This document shows positions 26,055-37,467 of a stretch of 44,178 nucleotides of DNA, in pieces (the stretch's first letter is position 1; each line of letters opens with the position of its first letter). Below the pieces are notes generated by a model, which ran no database searches, was not told the DNA's origin, and saw nothing but the letters and a program-made list of their open reading frames with translations. A program made the position numbers and the translations under genes. This DNA comes from Candidatus Hydrogenedentota bacterium (GTDB taxonomy: Bacteria > Hydrogenedentota > Hydrogenedentia > Hydrogenedentales > CAILVY01): the NCBI GenBank assembly GCA_029565395.1, contig JAKQOG010000120.1, forward strand, positions 1-44,178. Reading direction: 5' to 3'.

Positions 26055-28499
26055 GGGATTTTGCGTTTCCATCGCAATTGGAGGCGTTGAAAAGAGCATT
26101 GCATCATTTCGTGTTTTCGTTGGGGGCGTTTCTCCTCTATAGGGCGCAATCATCAGTGAAAACCGGCTTGTTTTTCCGTTGTAGGAGGGGGCATAGGATT
26201 TGAGATGGTCCGCCATGTTGAGGGAAAGCATCCGTCCGAGGCCGGTGGTGGCCGAGGGGTACTTGAGTTGTTTCCCATGGTAGGCGCCGAAGGGATTTAG
26301 GGTAATAATTTCCTGCCGGAGCCGCATAGGACAAAATGCGAAGGAATTATCCCAGAGACAGGACTGCGCCAGGAGTATGCCTCCCTCTTTTCCATTCACG
26401 GCTATCCATCCGTTCGTGATGTGGTTGTTGAATGAGTCGAGGCCGCGGTTCGGAGAGAACTCTCCATAATTGAGCCGGTAATGGGTTGTATCGCCGAAGA
26501 AGTTGTGTTTCCAGATAGTGAGGGGGGCGGATAGGATTGGGGCAAATTCCCAGGGCATAACTTCCTGCCAGCGCGCGTCCCACGCCGCTCCGAGCCGCTT
26601 GGCGAGCTTTTCATCGTAATTTTTATGTTCGGTCTCAGGATATTTCATGAGTACGTCCAGAAAAATATACGGAAGTTCACTTACCAGGATATACCGGTGC
26701 GACCAGCAGCATTCTTGGCCTTCATCCAGGGGGATACAACCTTTGATAGAGAATTGCACTGCTTCCTGTGAAAGAAATCCGTGATGATTCACTTCCATGT
26801 GTGATGTGATCCGCAATTTTCCATCGTAACGCACCGATGCGGCGGGAGAGCCTTTTCGTGTGATGGGTTTGTCCTCGAAGAACAGTTCTACACCCGTGTC
26901 TGCGCTTGCCCGGACAGAAACCATCCGGTTGGCGATCCTATTCTCGTCTGTCGTGATGTCAAGCGCATTTTCAGAAGATGAATTCACGTCTCCCAAAATT
27001 AATTTCAGCGACTTGGCCGTGTTCCGGCATACAAAGGCGGTTTCGGTTGCGTTTTCAGTTCCATTATGATTTTCTGAGGTAAGCGGTTCCATGGAGAAGG
27101 GAATGGCCACAGTATTCCCAGTCTCATCCACAAGACGGGTGTGAGGCGGTAACGGCGCCGCACTGTGGAATCGAACCAGTGCACCCTCCCCCACTCCTTC
27201 GTCGAGAATCGCTCCCGGCATCAGCACCATTTCATCCGTACACTCGGCATGGCGTGCAGCGATCCGTAATGCGTTTTCCGCGGCATGAAGTGCGGCGCCG
27301 CTCCATTCATACGCGGTTTCGAGCCTGCGTGCATTCATGATGGGCGAGGTCAAGCCAAAATGCGTTGTGGACATGGCCAGCAGCCGTGCGGTCAGTCCCT
27401 CATCAAGCGTTGCAGTGACATCGGGCGATATGGATTCGTTATCCATAAGAAATGAGGCATAGTCCGAAAGTATTCGTGCGCGCTGGATCTGCGACCAGAC
27501 ATCGGTATTCGTCCACTTCTCCGCCCAAGAGGACAATCCATCAAAACTTCCATCCGCCGTGTCTTGATTAAGAGATATCTCTCCGAGGGGAGCATGAGCA
27601 TTTAGATATTCCCCCGGAGTGGTGAATCGCAGCCAGGGCAGACCGGCTATACTTTTGATCATGCTGTATAGTCCGCCGAAGGAGGGGAAAAGTTTCGGGA
27701 GTACAGGTATATCCATCCCAAACCAGAAATCATCGTCCGCATCCATATCGATCAACAAAAGGAGGTCATTGGCGCTTTTCAATCTCAACTGTTCCCTCCG
27801 CATGGAGTTGAGCCAATACTTCAGGGAGAGCCAGTGATCAGCAATATCGCCGTTGTTGTACATGGGCAACAAAACCATCTCGCCGGGAACGCCGTCTGCT
27901 TTCAGGGTAAGGGGGTTGTAGCGTTGTTCAAAGGGCAACAGTGGCATGAAATTACTGAACCCATTAAAGGGATGAGAACTGTAATACAGGCTGATAGCCT
28001 TGATGCCATGTTGGGGATACAAGCGAAGAAAGGATGGGGTGTACATGCATTCCTGTGGACGGACCACCGGTTCCCAGGAGGAAAATAGGTCAGCGAGGCC
28101 GGAGTTCTCAGGATTTTTGATTGTCCATTCGGCTATACGCTGAAATTCTTCTTCGGTACACGCGGAGACGATGCCGTTATTGTAGGACATGGGACTGACG
28201 GTGTCGCGGCCCTCAGCAACCCTCTTCTGCAATCGTTCCAGCAGCTCCGGCGCATACTTGGGGATCAACTGTTCCAGGGAATAGTAGTTCTCGATGTCCC
28301 AGGTGCCGTTTACGGGAATCCCCTCGGCATTCAGGCGGTCAAGGTCGTTGAGGATGGAGGTTACGATGCGGATATCCTTGCCGAACCCCAACTCATCGGG
28401 GGTATCGCCGCGGTAGGAATGGTAGAAGTTGGTATGAAACCGCAATGCGAGATAGATGAAGGGGGCATCCTCTGATCGTTGTGAATTTATGCCGCTCAT
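26046..28499 (-). CDS. GH38/GH57-like glycoside hydrolase, cytoplasmic
   Basis: This 817-residue protein without a signal peptide has the layout of GH38/GH57-type alpha-mannosidase-like enzymes: a catalytic alpha/beta barrel in the first 350 residues and a long beta-rich C-terminal half. Visible motifs include a His near the N-terminus (LRFHTNFYH, His22), GTWDIENYY (65-73) and the PMSYNN region (103-108), which match the way GH57 and GH38 barrels begin, but I cannot name the nucleophile with certainty. Its ATG overlaps the TGA of the upstream GPH symporter (ATGA), so the two are translationally coupled. The likely plan is import of an oligosaccharide or glycoside followed by cytoplasmic hydrolysis. 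Confidence 0.75.
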   Translation of the reverse strand: MSGINSQRSEDAPFIYLALRFHTNFYHSYRGDTPDELGFGKDIRIVTSILNDLDRLNAEGIPVNGTWDIENYYSLEQLIPKYAPELLERLQKRVAEGRDTVSPMSYNNGIVSACTEEEFQRIAEWTIKNPENSGLADLFSSWEPVVRPQECMYTPSFLRLYPQHGIKAISLYYSSHPFNGFSNFMPLLPFEQRYNPLTLKADGVPGEMVLLPMYNNGDIADHWLSLKYWLNSMRREQLRLKSANDLLLLIDMDADDDFWFGMDIPVLPKLFPSFGGLYSMIKSIAGLPWLRFTTPGEYLNAHAPLGEISLNQDTADGSFDGLSSWAEKWTNTDVWSQIQRARILSDYASFLMDNESISPDVTATLDEGLTARLLAMSTTHFGLTSPIMNARRLETAYEWSGAALHAAENALRIAARHAECTDEMVLMPGAILDEGVGEGALVRFHSAAPLPPHTRLVDETGNTVAIPFSMEPLTSENHNGTENATETAFVCRNTAKSLKLILGDVNSSSENALDITTDENRIANRMVSVRASADTGVELFFEDKPITRKGSPAASVRYDGKLRITSHMEVNHHGFLSQEAVQFSIKGCIPLDEGQECCWSHRYILVSELPYIFLDVLMKYPETEHKNYDEKLAKRLGAAWDARWQEVMPWEFAPILSAPLTIWKHNFFGDTTHYRLNYGEFSPNRGLDSFNNHITNGWIAVNGKEGGILLAQSCLWDNSFAFCPMRLRQEIITLNPFGAYHGKQLKYPSATTGLGRMLSLNMADHLKSYAPSYNGKTSRFSLMIAPYRGETPPTKTRNDAMLFSTPPIAMETQNPLL

Positions 28500-29977
28500 T
28501 CCACGTTCTCCATGGCACTTGGTTGCCCCAGAAGTGCGCGCAATTCACTTTCCTCCTGTCGTTCTGTTTCCGAGAGGCCCCCCTCCTCACTTCGTGCAGC
28601 CAGTATGCGATTTAGCCTGGCATGGCACTCGCTTGTCAAGGGATAGCGGAAACAGGCAATCATTGTAATGATCATGAACGAAAGAGGTATTCCTATAAAC
28701 ATGAAAAAGAGCGCTGTAAGAAAGCCGGCGGTCTGCTGTTGCGGCTCATTCCCTACCGGCGGCAGATAACCCGCCAGTTGGAGGCCAGCGCCGATCAGGA
28801 ACAGAGCGAGGGCGCCGCCGGTTTTACGTGCCATGGCGAGAATGCCGAAGAACATCCCCTCGCGGCGGCGGTGGCTGAAAAGTTCATCCGCATCGGGCAC
28901 ATCCGGGATCATGGCGAAAATCAATACCTGGAGCGCGCCCACGGAAGCGCCGAACAATATGCCGAATAGATACACCATGACTGTAGAACCGGGATTTACC
29001 ATGGGGATCAGCGTAAAGGCCACAATCCAAAGGAAACATGCCATTAGAAATGTATTCTTTTTGCCGAAGCGCTTGCTTAGTTTTTCGGTGATGGGAATTA
29101 TCAGTAGTACGGCCGCATAGGTGGGAATCAAAAGCGTCATCATCGAATTAATCTTCAGATAGCAGGTCAGAAAATAGATGGCCATGGCCATTACGGCATC
29201 TTGCGCCATAAAACTGAACAAAAACATTATCAACATCGCACGAAATGGACGCAGCCGAAACGGTTCAAGAATGAATGTTTGAGTAAAGCGGGCCCATCCG
29301 TCCCATTTGAATGAGGATGCGGTTGGGGGATGGGGGGTCTCTTTGCAATAAATGAATGTCAGGATAAAAGGGAGGGAGAAGAAGAGCCCGAAGGCAATCG
29401 CCATGATGAAAAAGCCTTTTTGCGGATCCTCCGGGAAAAGCGTGTTCACAAAAAGATCCCGGCTAAGCGTTGCGGCCAGGATGCCCGCGATATTGGAAAA
29501 CGCCATGCGCCACGTGGCCAGTTGGGTCCGCTCATGATAATCCGAGGTGAGATCCGGCGCGATGGAATTATACGGCACCCAGACAAATGAAAAGACCGCT
29601 ATGAAAAACAGGTTCATAATTAACACATAAAGGAATCGGCTCTGTTCTTGTGCAAAATTTATTGGAACCCACATGAGTACAAAGGAGAAGAACACCAACG
29701 GGATTCCGGCCAGGAAATAGGGGCGGCGCCTCCCCCACCGCGTCCTTGTGTTGTCGGATAAAACCCCCATGACCGGATCGAGCACCGCGGCAACTATCCG
29801 GCTGATAAGAATCGCAGTCCCGGCCAATGCCGGACCAATCTTTATGACATCGGTCAAGAAGAAAAGATAATACATGGAAATCAATGTGATGGCGCCCCCG
29901 CCGTAAATGTCGCCCAGCCCATAGGCTAGCTTCGTCATTAACGATAGTTGATTACGCTGTTCCGGCTCTTTTTCCAT
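28496..29977 (-). CDS. GPH-family (MelB-like) sugar:cation symporter
   Basis: This 493-residue inner-membrane protein has about 12 predicted helices and the GPH-family hallmarks: LAYGLGDIYGGG at the start, DPVMGVLSDNTRTRWGRRRPYF after helix 2, and VPYNSIAPDLTSDYHERTQL after helix 4. GPH symporters import sugars or glycosides with Na+ or H+. A hydrophilic tail of about 40 residues (ARSEEGGLSETERQEESE) follows the last helix. The stop overlaps the start of the GH38/GH57-like hydrolase, so the transporter and enzyme are made together and probably act on the same substrate. The transcription start must lie in 29978-30300. Confidence 0.9.
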   Translation of the reverse strand: MEKEPEQRNQLSLMTKLAYGLGDIYGGGAITLISMYYLFFLTDVIKIGPALAGTAILISRIVAAVLDPVMGVLSDNTRTRWGRRRPYFLAGIPLVFFSFVLMWVPINFAQEQSRFLYVLIMNLFFIAVFSFVWVPYNSIAPDLTSDYHERTQLATWRMAFSNIAGILAATLSRDLFVNTLFPEDPQKGFFIMAIAFGLFFSLPFILTFIYCKETPHPPTASSFKWDGWARFTQTFILEPFRLRPFRAMLIMFLFSFMAQDAVMAMAIYFLTCYLKINSMMTLLIPTYAAVLLIIPITEKLSKRFGKKNTFLMACFLWIVAFTLIPMVNPGSTVMVYLFGILFGASVGALQVLIFAMIPDVPDADELFSHRRREGMFFGILAMARKTGGALALFLIGAGLQLAGYLPPVGNEPQQQTAGFLTALFFMFIGIPLSFMIITMIACFRYPLTSECHARLNRILAARSEEGGLSETERQEESELRALLGQPSAMENVE

Positions 29978-30331
29978 GCTTCCTTATTCTATCTGTTGGA
30001 CGGTGGATTGCTTAGCGGTAAGCTCTGCATTTCGATTGATGATTATACAGATAGTGTAACCGATACCTTCAACAAAAGTTGCGGTGCTTTGGTGTTTTCT
30101 CAGTCAATCTGGCCAGAAGTTGGCTGGCAGCAGGTTCCCGCAGACCGCACGGGCGTACAATACAGCAGTCTCACCTCCATAAAACCGGGTGACCGCATCG
30201 AGTTTTTGCTCCAGCCGAATCCGGACTGGAGGAACGCAGGGATTCCCACCACAGCCGGGATTCACATCTGCTACTTGAACATCGCTCAAGCAGAACCATC
30301 TTTCTGCCCCGCAAACAAGGTATTGTTTTAA
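29978..30331 (+). pseudogene. Possible gene remnant upstream of the symporter
   Basis: The rightward frame from about 29978 to the stop at 30331 reads as protein-like sequence without a convincing start: TDSVTDTFNKSCGALVFSQS, WQQVPADRTGVQYSSL and IKPGDRIEFLLQPNPDW. The last two pieces resemble the end of secreted beta-sandwich domains of PVC proteins. No ribosome site precedes any ATG, and the frame runs into the symporter start region. It may be a fragment left by a deletion or a chance frame. Between 30332 and 30532 I see no gene. Confidence 0.25.
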
Positions 30332-30532
30332 TAATTTCTATTTTAAATACAGAGCGTTTCCAAGATAGATTTGGGGATTACCTGAAACAACAAGGCAAAA
30401 TTTATGACAAAATGCGGGGTTGATGACACAACGATACTCTCGAAATCGCAGGTTCGAATAGGCTCCAGTATGGCGTCTTCTGGGTTTGCGGCGGGGCATC
30501 CTGAATCTGATTGAACTTTCGATGGCAATAAC

Positions 30533-30569
30533 TTGACTTTTTACGGCATACTGGATATAATTTCAGTAT
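30533..30569 (+). promoter_or_regulatory. Strong sigma70-type promoter with inverted repeat over the -10
   Basis: The -35 box is TTGACT at 30533-30538 and the -10 box is TATAAT at 30556-30561, separated by exactly 17 bases. The inverted repeat ATACTG (30548-30553) and CAGTAT (30564-30569) brackets the -10 box with a ten-base spacer, a typical place for an autoregulatory operator. The antitoxin gene starts 54 bases after the -10 box. Binding by the antitoxin or the antitoxin-toxin complex is inferred. Confidence 0.75.
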
Positions 30570-30614
30570 AAAGAAGAAATGAGGTGTGCTAGAGTTTCAG
30601 CGAGGATGATAATA

Positions 30615-31172
30615 ATGTCTTTTGTTTTTGATATACATAAATCCGTTCAAGCCGCGGCTTACATTCTAAAAAATGCGCCTAAAAAGAAATTGACTAGGGG
30701 GCAATTGATAAAACTCCTCTACCTAGCCGATCGGTTGAGCTTACAGCAACGTGGTTATCCCATTACCGGCGATGGTCCTGTAGCTATGAACAACGGTCCT
30801 GTACTTACAGAAATTTATGACTTGATCAAGGGCAAATCAAAGAAAAGCAAATTTCAAGAGATTTGGACGGCATTTTTTACCTCTGAAAGGCTAGACGTAG
30901 TATTGAGAAAAGATCCTGGGGATGGGGAGCTATCGCCAAGCGATATTGGGATTTTGGAATCCGTTTCAAAAGATTTTGGCTATATGACATTTTCTGAACT
31001 TCGGAAATACACGCATGCATTGGATGAATTCAAGAAATGCCATGTTTCGGATACTTCTAAGAAAATACCTCTGCGGATTCTAGCCGATGCTGTTGGCAGA
31101 AAGGGTGATTTCCAGAGAATTGAACAGACGAAAAAATTTGACGTTCATATGTCGAGACTTTTCGGAAACTAA
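30615..31172 (+). CDS. Panacea-domain (DUF4065) antitoxin-like protein
   Basis: This 185-residue cytoplasmic protein has the Panacea/DUF4065 pattern: KLTRGQLIKLLYLADRLSL, then RGYPITGDGPVAMNNGPV and IYDLIKG. Panacea domains neutralise unrelated toxins in PanAT systems and also occur in SocA-like antitoxins and phage-linked GepA proteins. ATG 30615 has a GAGGAT box eight bases upstream; starts at 30579 or 30606 are less well placed. The C-terminal 90 residues are helical and charged and could contact the partner. The stop is two bases from the start of the small partner gene, and a near-consensus promoter with an inverted repeat lies just upstream, the usual layout of an autoregulated type II toxin-antitoxin pair. 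Confidence 0.85.
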   Translation: MSFVFDIHKSVQAAAYILKNAPKKKLTRGQLIKLLYLADRLSLQQRGYPITGDGPVAMNNGPVLTEIYDLIKGKSKKSKFQEIWTAFFTSERLDVVLRKDPGDGELSPSDIGILESVSKDFGYMTFSELRKYTHALDEFKKCHVSDTSKKIPLRILADAVGRKGDFQRIEQTKKFDVHMSRLFGN

Positions 31173-31174
31173 TT

Positions 31175-31546
31175 GTGAATCAGGGGGATTGCTTCAAAGA
31201 TAACCTTGGAGATGGTATTCCACATCTGCACGTGATAGTGTTTGTGGTTGAGGTGGCGCAAGAGGCCCTTGTCGTAAGCGTGACGAGTTATAATGAAGAA
31301 AAAGATCCCACCTGTATTCTTAACGTTGGCGATCATCCTTTTATTAAACACAAAAGTTGTATTTCCTATCGACACGCAACAGTGACATCGTATGCCGTTC
31401 TAAATGGGCTCATTAATACGGGGAAATTTGTTGTACATCAAAGCATGCCACTACCTGTAATGGAGAGAATAATCAATGGATTGTGTACATCCGGTGAAGT
31501 GGTTAATAAAGTGCGTAAATGGGTGAAAAAATATAGGCTAGTATGA
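31175..31546 (+). CDS. Putative toxin partner of the Panacea protein
   Basis: This 123-residue protein starts at GTG 31175, two bases after the Panacea stop, so it is likely translated by reinitiation. The N-terminal half has strands and a Gly-Asp turn: GDCFKDNLGDGIPHLHVIVF, ALVVSVTSYNEEKD, and TCILNVGDHPFIKHKSCISY. This order recalls SH3-like PemK/MazF-type barrels (a GD turn, a central V-S-V-T strand and a conserved His), but it is not a standard MazF. The C-terminus is helical and basic. Conserved-looking His31/33 and the GDHPFIKH segment are candidate active-site positions. In PanAT loci the second gene is the toxin; this is inferred here from the arrangement. It ends 13 bases before the convergent permease. 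Confidence 0.65.
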   Translation: MNQGDCFKDNLGDGIPHLHVIVFVVEVAQEALVVSVTSYNEEKDPTCILNVGDHPFIKHKSCISYRHATVTSYAVLNGLINTGKFVVHQSMPLPVMERIINGLCTSGEVVNKVRKWVKKYRLV

Positions 31547-31559
31547 TTTTCGGCCCTTA

Positions 31560-32957
31560 CTAGCCAGATGATTCTGCCGGCGCGAATGGCCAGCGCTTAG
31601 TGAACCAGGACCATACAAGGAACGCCAATATGCCCGCTATGAGGGCAATAAGGCTGAAAGAAATAATGGTGGCGCCTGACGTGATGAACACGAATATCCA
31701 GCCGGTGAGCGCGATGAGGCTTGGGATCGGATAGAACCAGATACGGTAGGGCCGGGGTGCGCTTGGCTCGCGGCGGCGCAGGAGATGAACCGCCGCAATC
31801 TGCCCAATGAATTGGACCAGAATGCGTATCGTGACGAGGACATTGATGACCACGTCCAGCGGCATGAAGCATACAATAATCGAAATCACCCCTATGACTA
31901 GCAACGACACATGCGGGAAATCTTTGCGTGGATGCAGTTTTGAAAACACACCAAAGAAATTGCCATCGAGCGCTGCCGCATAGGGGATGCGGGAATAGCC
32001 TAAAAGCAAAGCGAATACCGACCCGAAGGTGGACCAGAGGATCATCAACGTGAATATCGAGGCCATACCCGAACCCCAGCAACGTTCCATGAAGGTCGAC
32101 ACGATAAAGTCCGAATTGGGATGGTCGGTGTTCGGCACAAACTCGCGCCAGGGCACCACGCCAATCACCGAGAGATTAATGAGGAAGTACATCACCGCCA
32201 CGGACACGATGCTGATGATGATTGAATAGGGAATGACGCGTCCCGGATTCTTGACTTCTCCTCCGATATAGCAGACGTCATAATAGCCAAGGTAGTCGTA
32301 GATCCCCACGCGCATCGCGGTACCCAAGCCCAACAGGAATCCCCAACTGAAATTGAACGCGCCCGGGGGAAAATCGAAGGCTACCTTTGGGTCGAAATGT
32401 GTTACACCCGCGACGATGACTAGAAACACGGCCGAGAGCGTACCGACCCACAATGTCACGGTGAGTTTCCCGATGAAAGAAATTTTGCGGTATAACAGCA
32501 CCATGTTGACGATGCCCACCAGAATCGCCACCCCGATGACCCACACGTGTGGCATATCCTGCCAGAGATACCGCAGATAGCGCCCGAAACCGATGTAGCC
32601 CGAGGCGATTTCGAGGGGACCGCTTAGGATGAACTGCCAGATAAAGATGAAGGCCATCAGCCTGCCGAAAGTCTGCCGCCCAAATCCGTCCCGCAAATAG
32701 ACATACGTTCCGCCTGAACCCGGCATGGCGGCGCCCAGTTCGCTCCAGACCATGCCGTCCGGGATGCAAATGACTGCTGCGAGAAACCAGCCGAGTATGG
32801 CCTGAGGCCCCCCCATGGCCGTCATGATAAGCGGGATGGTGATGAACGGGCCAACCCCAATCATGTTAGACATGTTTAGGGCGGTGGCCTGAAGCAGCCC
32901 GAAGCGGCGGTGAAGGTGATGGGGGGGCTGATTTTCCGCCATTTCGTCCGATTGCAT
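31560..32957 (-). CDS. APC-family amino-acid/polyamine permease
   Basis: This 465-residue inner-membrane transporter has about 12 helices. ATG 32957 is chosen because the product then starts with a short cytoplasmic stretch (QSDEMAENQPPHHLHRRFGL) leading to the first helix; the frame is open to 33458 but that stretch lies opposite the lipoprotein gene. The APC signature is visible in NMSNMIGVGPFITIPLIM, the unwound G-V-G of helix 1, and in the PGSGGTYVYLRDGFG loop after helix 2. APC proteins import or exchange amino acids, amines or choline-like substrates; the specificity cannot be read here. A short AGGA box lies upstream of the chosen ATG. Confidence 0.88.
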   Translation of the reverse strand: MQSDEMAENQPPHHLHRRFGLLQATALNMSNMIGVGPFITIPLIMTAMGGPQAILGWFLAAVICIPDGMVWSELGAAMPGSGGTYVYLRDGFGRQTFGRLMAFIFIWQFILSGPLEIASGYIGFGRYLRYLWQDMPHVWVIGVAILVGIVNMVLLYRKISFIGKLTVTLWVGTLSAVFLVIVAGVTHFDPKVAFDFPPGAFNFSWGFLLGLGTAMRVGIYDYLGYYDVCYIGGEVKNPGRVIPYSIIISIVSVAVMYFLINLSVIGVVPWREFVPNTDHPNSDFIVSTFMERCWGSGMASIFTLMILWSTFGSVFALLLGYSRIPYAAALDGNFFGVFSKLHPRKDFPHVSLLVIGVISIIVCFMPLDVVINVLVTIRILVQFIGQIAAVHLLRRREPSAPRPYRIWFYPIPSLIALTGWIFVFITSGATIISFSLIALIAGILAFLVWSWFTKRWPFAPAESSG

Positions 32958-33104
32958 GATTATCCCATTCCTATCCGAAGTATAGCGAGCGTCAAAGTGA
33001 CGCATTCTACCATTAACACGGTTTCCCAAAACAAAACATTTTCCGGAAAAAGGAGTATAATTTATATAGGAGCGCGTCCGGGCGCATACCGAAAGGGCCA
33101 GGCC

Positions 33105-33461
33105 ATGAAATCCCGGATGTATTGTGCAGGATTTATAGCAGCGGTGTTGTGTATGGGCTGCGCATCCAATCTGGATCGGGATCGCCCCTTCAGCGATGCG
33201 TGGGCGAACTATAACAAACATGAACGCGAATTCCGCGCGCGCAAGGAACGTATTCGAGGCGATGAGGGGATTGTCTTGGTCGGCGATTCCAAGAAGAGCC
33301 GTGCGGCAGTTTATATGGACGAATCCGGGAATCCGCGCCTGCGTGTCGGCAAAGGATGGAGTGTTGACATGGACTACGGCGGATCGTCTTCCGTAAAAGT
33401 CAAATACAAGCTCAAATGGAAATCCTCCAAACAACACTGGGAACCGAAGAAAAAACAATAA
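33105..33461 (+). CDS. Small basic lipoprotein, hypothetical
   Basis: This 118-residue lipoprotein has the lipobox CMGC at about residues 16-19. ATG 33105 has an AAGGG box eight bases upstream. A TATAAT box at 33056-33061 could serve as its -10, but there is no matching -35. The protein is rich in Lys and Arg (FRARKERIRGDEG, YKLKWKSSKQHWEPKKKQ) with Gly/Ser turns, and no family is recognised. It may bind an anionic partner such as cell-wall polymers at the membrane; this is inference. It is divergent from the permease. Confidence 0.65.
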   Translation: MKSRMYCAGFIAAVLCMGCASNLDRDRPFSDAWANYNKHEREFRARKERIRGDEGIVLVGDSKKSRAAVYMDESGNPRLRVGKGWSVDMDYGGSSSVKVKYKLKWKSSKQHWEPKKKQ

Positions 33462-33589
33462 AGTGCGCTATCCTCCGCGCAACAGCGAATATGTGGCGCG
33501 GCGAATAACATGTCTGCAGAAATGCTTGATAATAAAGGCAGGGGAAAGCGCTTCAATCCAATTTCCATCCGATGAATGGTAAAATCCTA

Positions 33590-36107
<2,518 letters not shown>

Positions 36108-36118
<11 letters not shown>

Positions 36119-36968
36119 CGGAACCTCCCCGTATCTCGCGCCTGGGCTTGGCTGGCGGCAAGAAGTTCTCGCCTGTCACCACGCTTTTACCGGTCTTCTG
36201 CTCCAACTCGAGGCGCGCCCGCTTCGCGATCCGCCCGCCTTTTTTGCCGGCTTGCGCGTTTTCAGTCATGCCGGTGGCTTCGACGCTCTCCGCAATCTGG
36301 CGGGTGGAAAGTTCCGCCAGGGCGGTAAAGATCAGTTCCGCCTCGCTCATGTGATCGCGCAGGTTCTGGGTCTCAAGTCCTTTGAGATCTTTATGCTGTT
36401 TGACTGAAACCCCACTCCATTCCCGATGAATGACATTGGTGAGAATGGCGTACTCATCTTCTCCCTTGATGTCGTGTTCTCTCCAGTAATCCGTCAGCTT
36501 GTTGCGGGTTTCCTGCCCCATCATCCGCTGCTGAATCCACTTCTCGCTCCGCCCATGCTGCCGCCAATACTCGCGCGCTCGATCGAGCGAGCGCGCCGGG
36601 TCGCCCATGTCCTGGATGCGCTCGTAGCCCACCTTCGCCAGCCAAAGCTTGATCGGCTCTGCTTTTGGGCTGGGAACCGATTGGATGAGCCGCAAGAGCG
36701 TCTCAGGATCAGCAACATCGGTCAAGCGCAGCTTGCCATCTTCCGCGGGCAGTTTCAACCGGTTACAATTTGTAACCGTTTGGCTTCCTTCTTTCTTCAG
36801 CCGGTTCTTCAAGACCTTCCAATAGTTTCGTGCAGCCTGGTAATCCGGTTGTTGAATCAATGCCGCAATGATATCCACCACCGAAAAATACCAGGTCTCG
36901 CCCTTCTCATCATAAACCCGGCGAATCTTGAAATTCTCAAATACGGCAAGCGCATGCTCCTTACTCAT
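36108..36968 (-). CDS. BRO-N / DinD-like protein
   Basis: This 286-residue protein begins with a BRO-N domain (KIRRVYDEKGETWYFSVVDI, then YWKVLKNRLKKEG), a DNA-binding domain common in phage antirepressors, and continues with a helical region like that of E. coli DinD (PSPKAEPIKLWLAKVGYERI, then IHREWSGVSVKQHKDLKGL). DinD is SOS-induced and inhibits RecA in E. coli; the role of homologues next to restriction genes is not known. Its start overlaps the methyltransferase stub (ATGAGTAA) and its end overlaps the helicase gene. The three reading frames therefore form one tight operon. Confidence 0.85.
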
Positions 36969-37113
36969 CGCTCGCCCCCTCGTCTTTCACTAGATCCAAC
37001 ATGGCGTTGACCTCGCGTTTTCCGGTCAATACCTCGCCGTGATCTGTGACCCGCTTTTTTGAGACAATTTGCTTTTCCATGGCCCCTGATTCTATCACTG
37101 CAATACTTGTCAT
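36961..37113 (-). pseudogene. N-terminal stub of an N6-adenine DNA methyltransferase
   Basis: A 50-codon frame starts at ATG 37113 (ATG 37080 is a second choice with an AGGGG box) and reads KQIVSKKRVTDHGEVLTG and REVNAMLDLVKDEGASDE before a TAA. The SKKRVxDHGEVxT and REVNAMLDLV segments are the usual first 50 residues of large class-I N6-adenine methyltransferases, where the SAM-binding motif (EPACGxGNFL) and NPPY follow. Here the frame stops just before that point, and the BRO gene begins eight bases inside it. The catalytic body is therefore missing. Either a deletion removed it, or a separate trans-acting enzyme exists elsewhere. Confidence 0.7.
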
Positions 37114-37348
37114 TGAAATCTTTGAACAACCCGCGCAGCAGTTCTGTGATGGTGACTTCTTCGGGGGAAACGGGCATGCGCCGATTATTGGTCAGCCACT
37201 CGGTAATACGTTGGTGACCGAGTTGCTTTGTCTTGAGGTTATCGAATCGGCCTAAATAATCGCGGTGTCCATCGAGTTCGACAAAGCCTTGGCGGGTAGG
37301 TTTGTGCAGGCGAAACTTGGGGGTTCGGAAGGTGGTTACAGTGGGCAT
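36965..37348 (-). pseudogene. Truncated tyrosine-integrase N-terminus
   Basis: From ATG 37348, with GGAG nine bases upstream, the frame reads FRTPKFRLHKPTRQGFVEL, then HRDYLGRFDNLKTKQ and ITEWLTNN: the N-terminal arm-binding domain of planctomycete-type phage integrases. The similarity appears to end near residue 85 (LLRGLFKDFNDKY, about position 37100). After that the frame overlaps the methyltransferase stub in another register and becomes low-complexity basic sequence. The catalytic R-H-R-Y domain is absent, so this is a remnant. It lies 120 bases from the 3' end of tRNA-Asp, the usual place for an island integrase. Confidence 0.6.
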
Positions 37349-37467
37349 CGGTACGGTCTCCAATACTGTGAAACGGTTAGTACGAACCGCTTCGGGTCTT
37401 GGATTACAGCCGCACCGCCGTGGTGGCGGGTATCAGGTAACTGCCTGATTTGGAAGGATTTAAATTA

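Noticed and set aside
30104..30289. Leftward 61-codon frame upstream of the symporter
   Set aside because: No ribosome site, no recognisable domain, and it overlaps a more protein-like frame on the other strand.
33475..33501. CCGCGC/GCGCGG inverted repeat after the small lipoprotein gene
   Set aside because: The loop is 15 bases and no T run follows on either strand, so it is not a convincing terminator.
37364..37467. Attachment-site repeat between the integrase remnant and tRNA-Asp
   Set aside because: Looking for a copy of the tRNA 3' end in the cassette and its far boundary (33462-33600) gave no match; the short ATCAGG/CCTGAT hairpin at 37432-37449 is too small to call.
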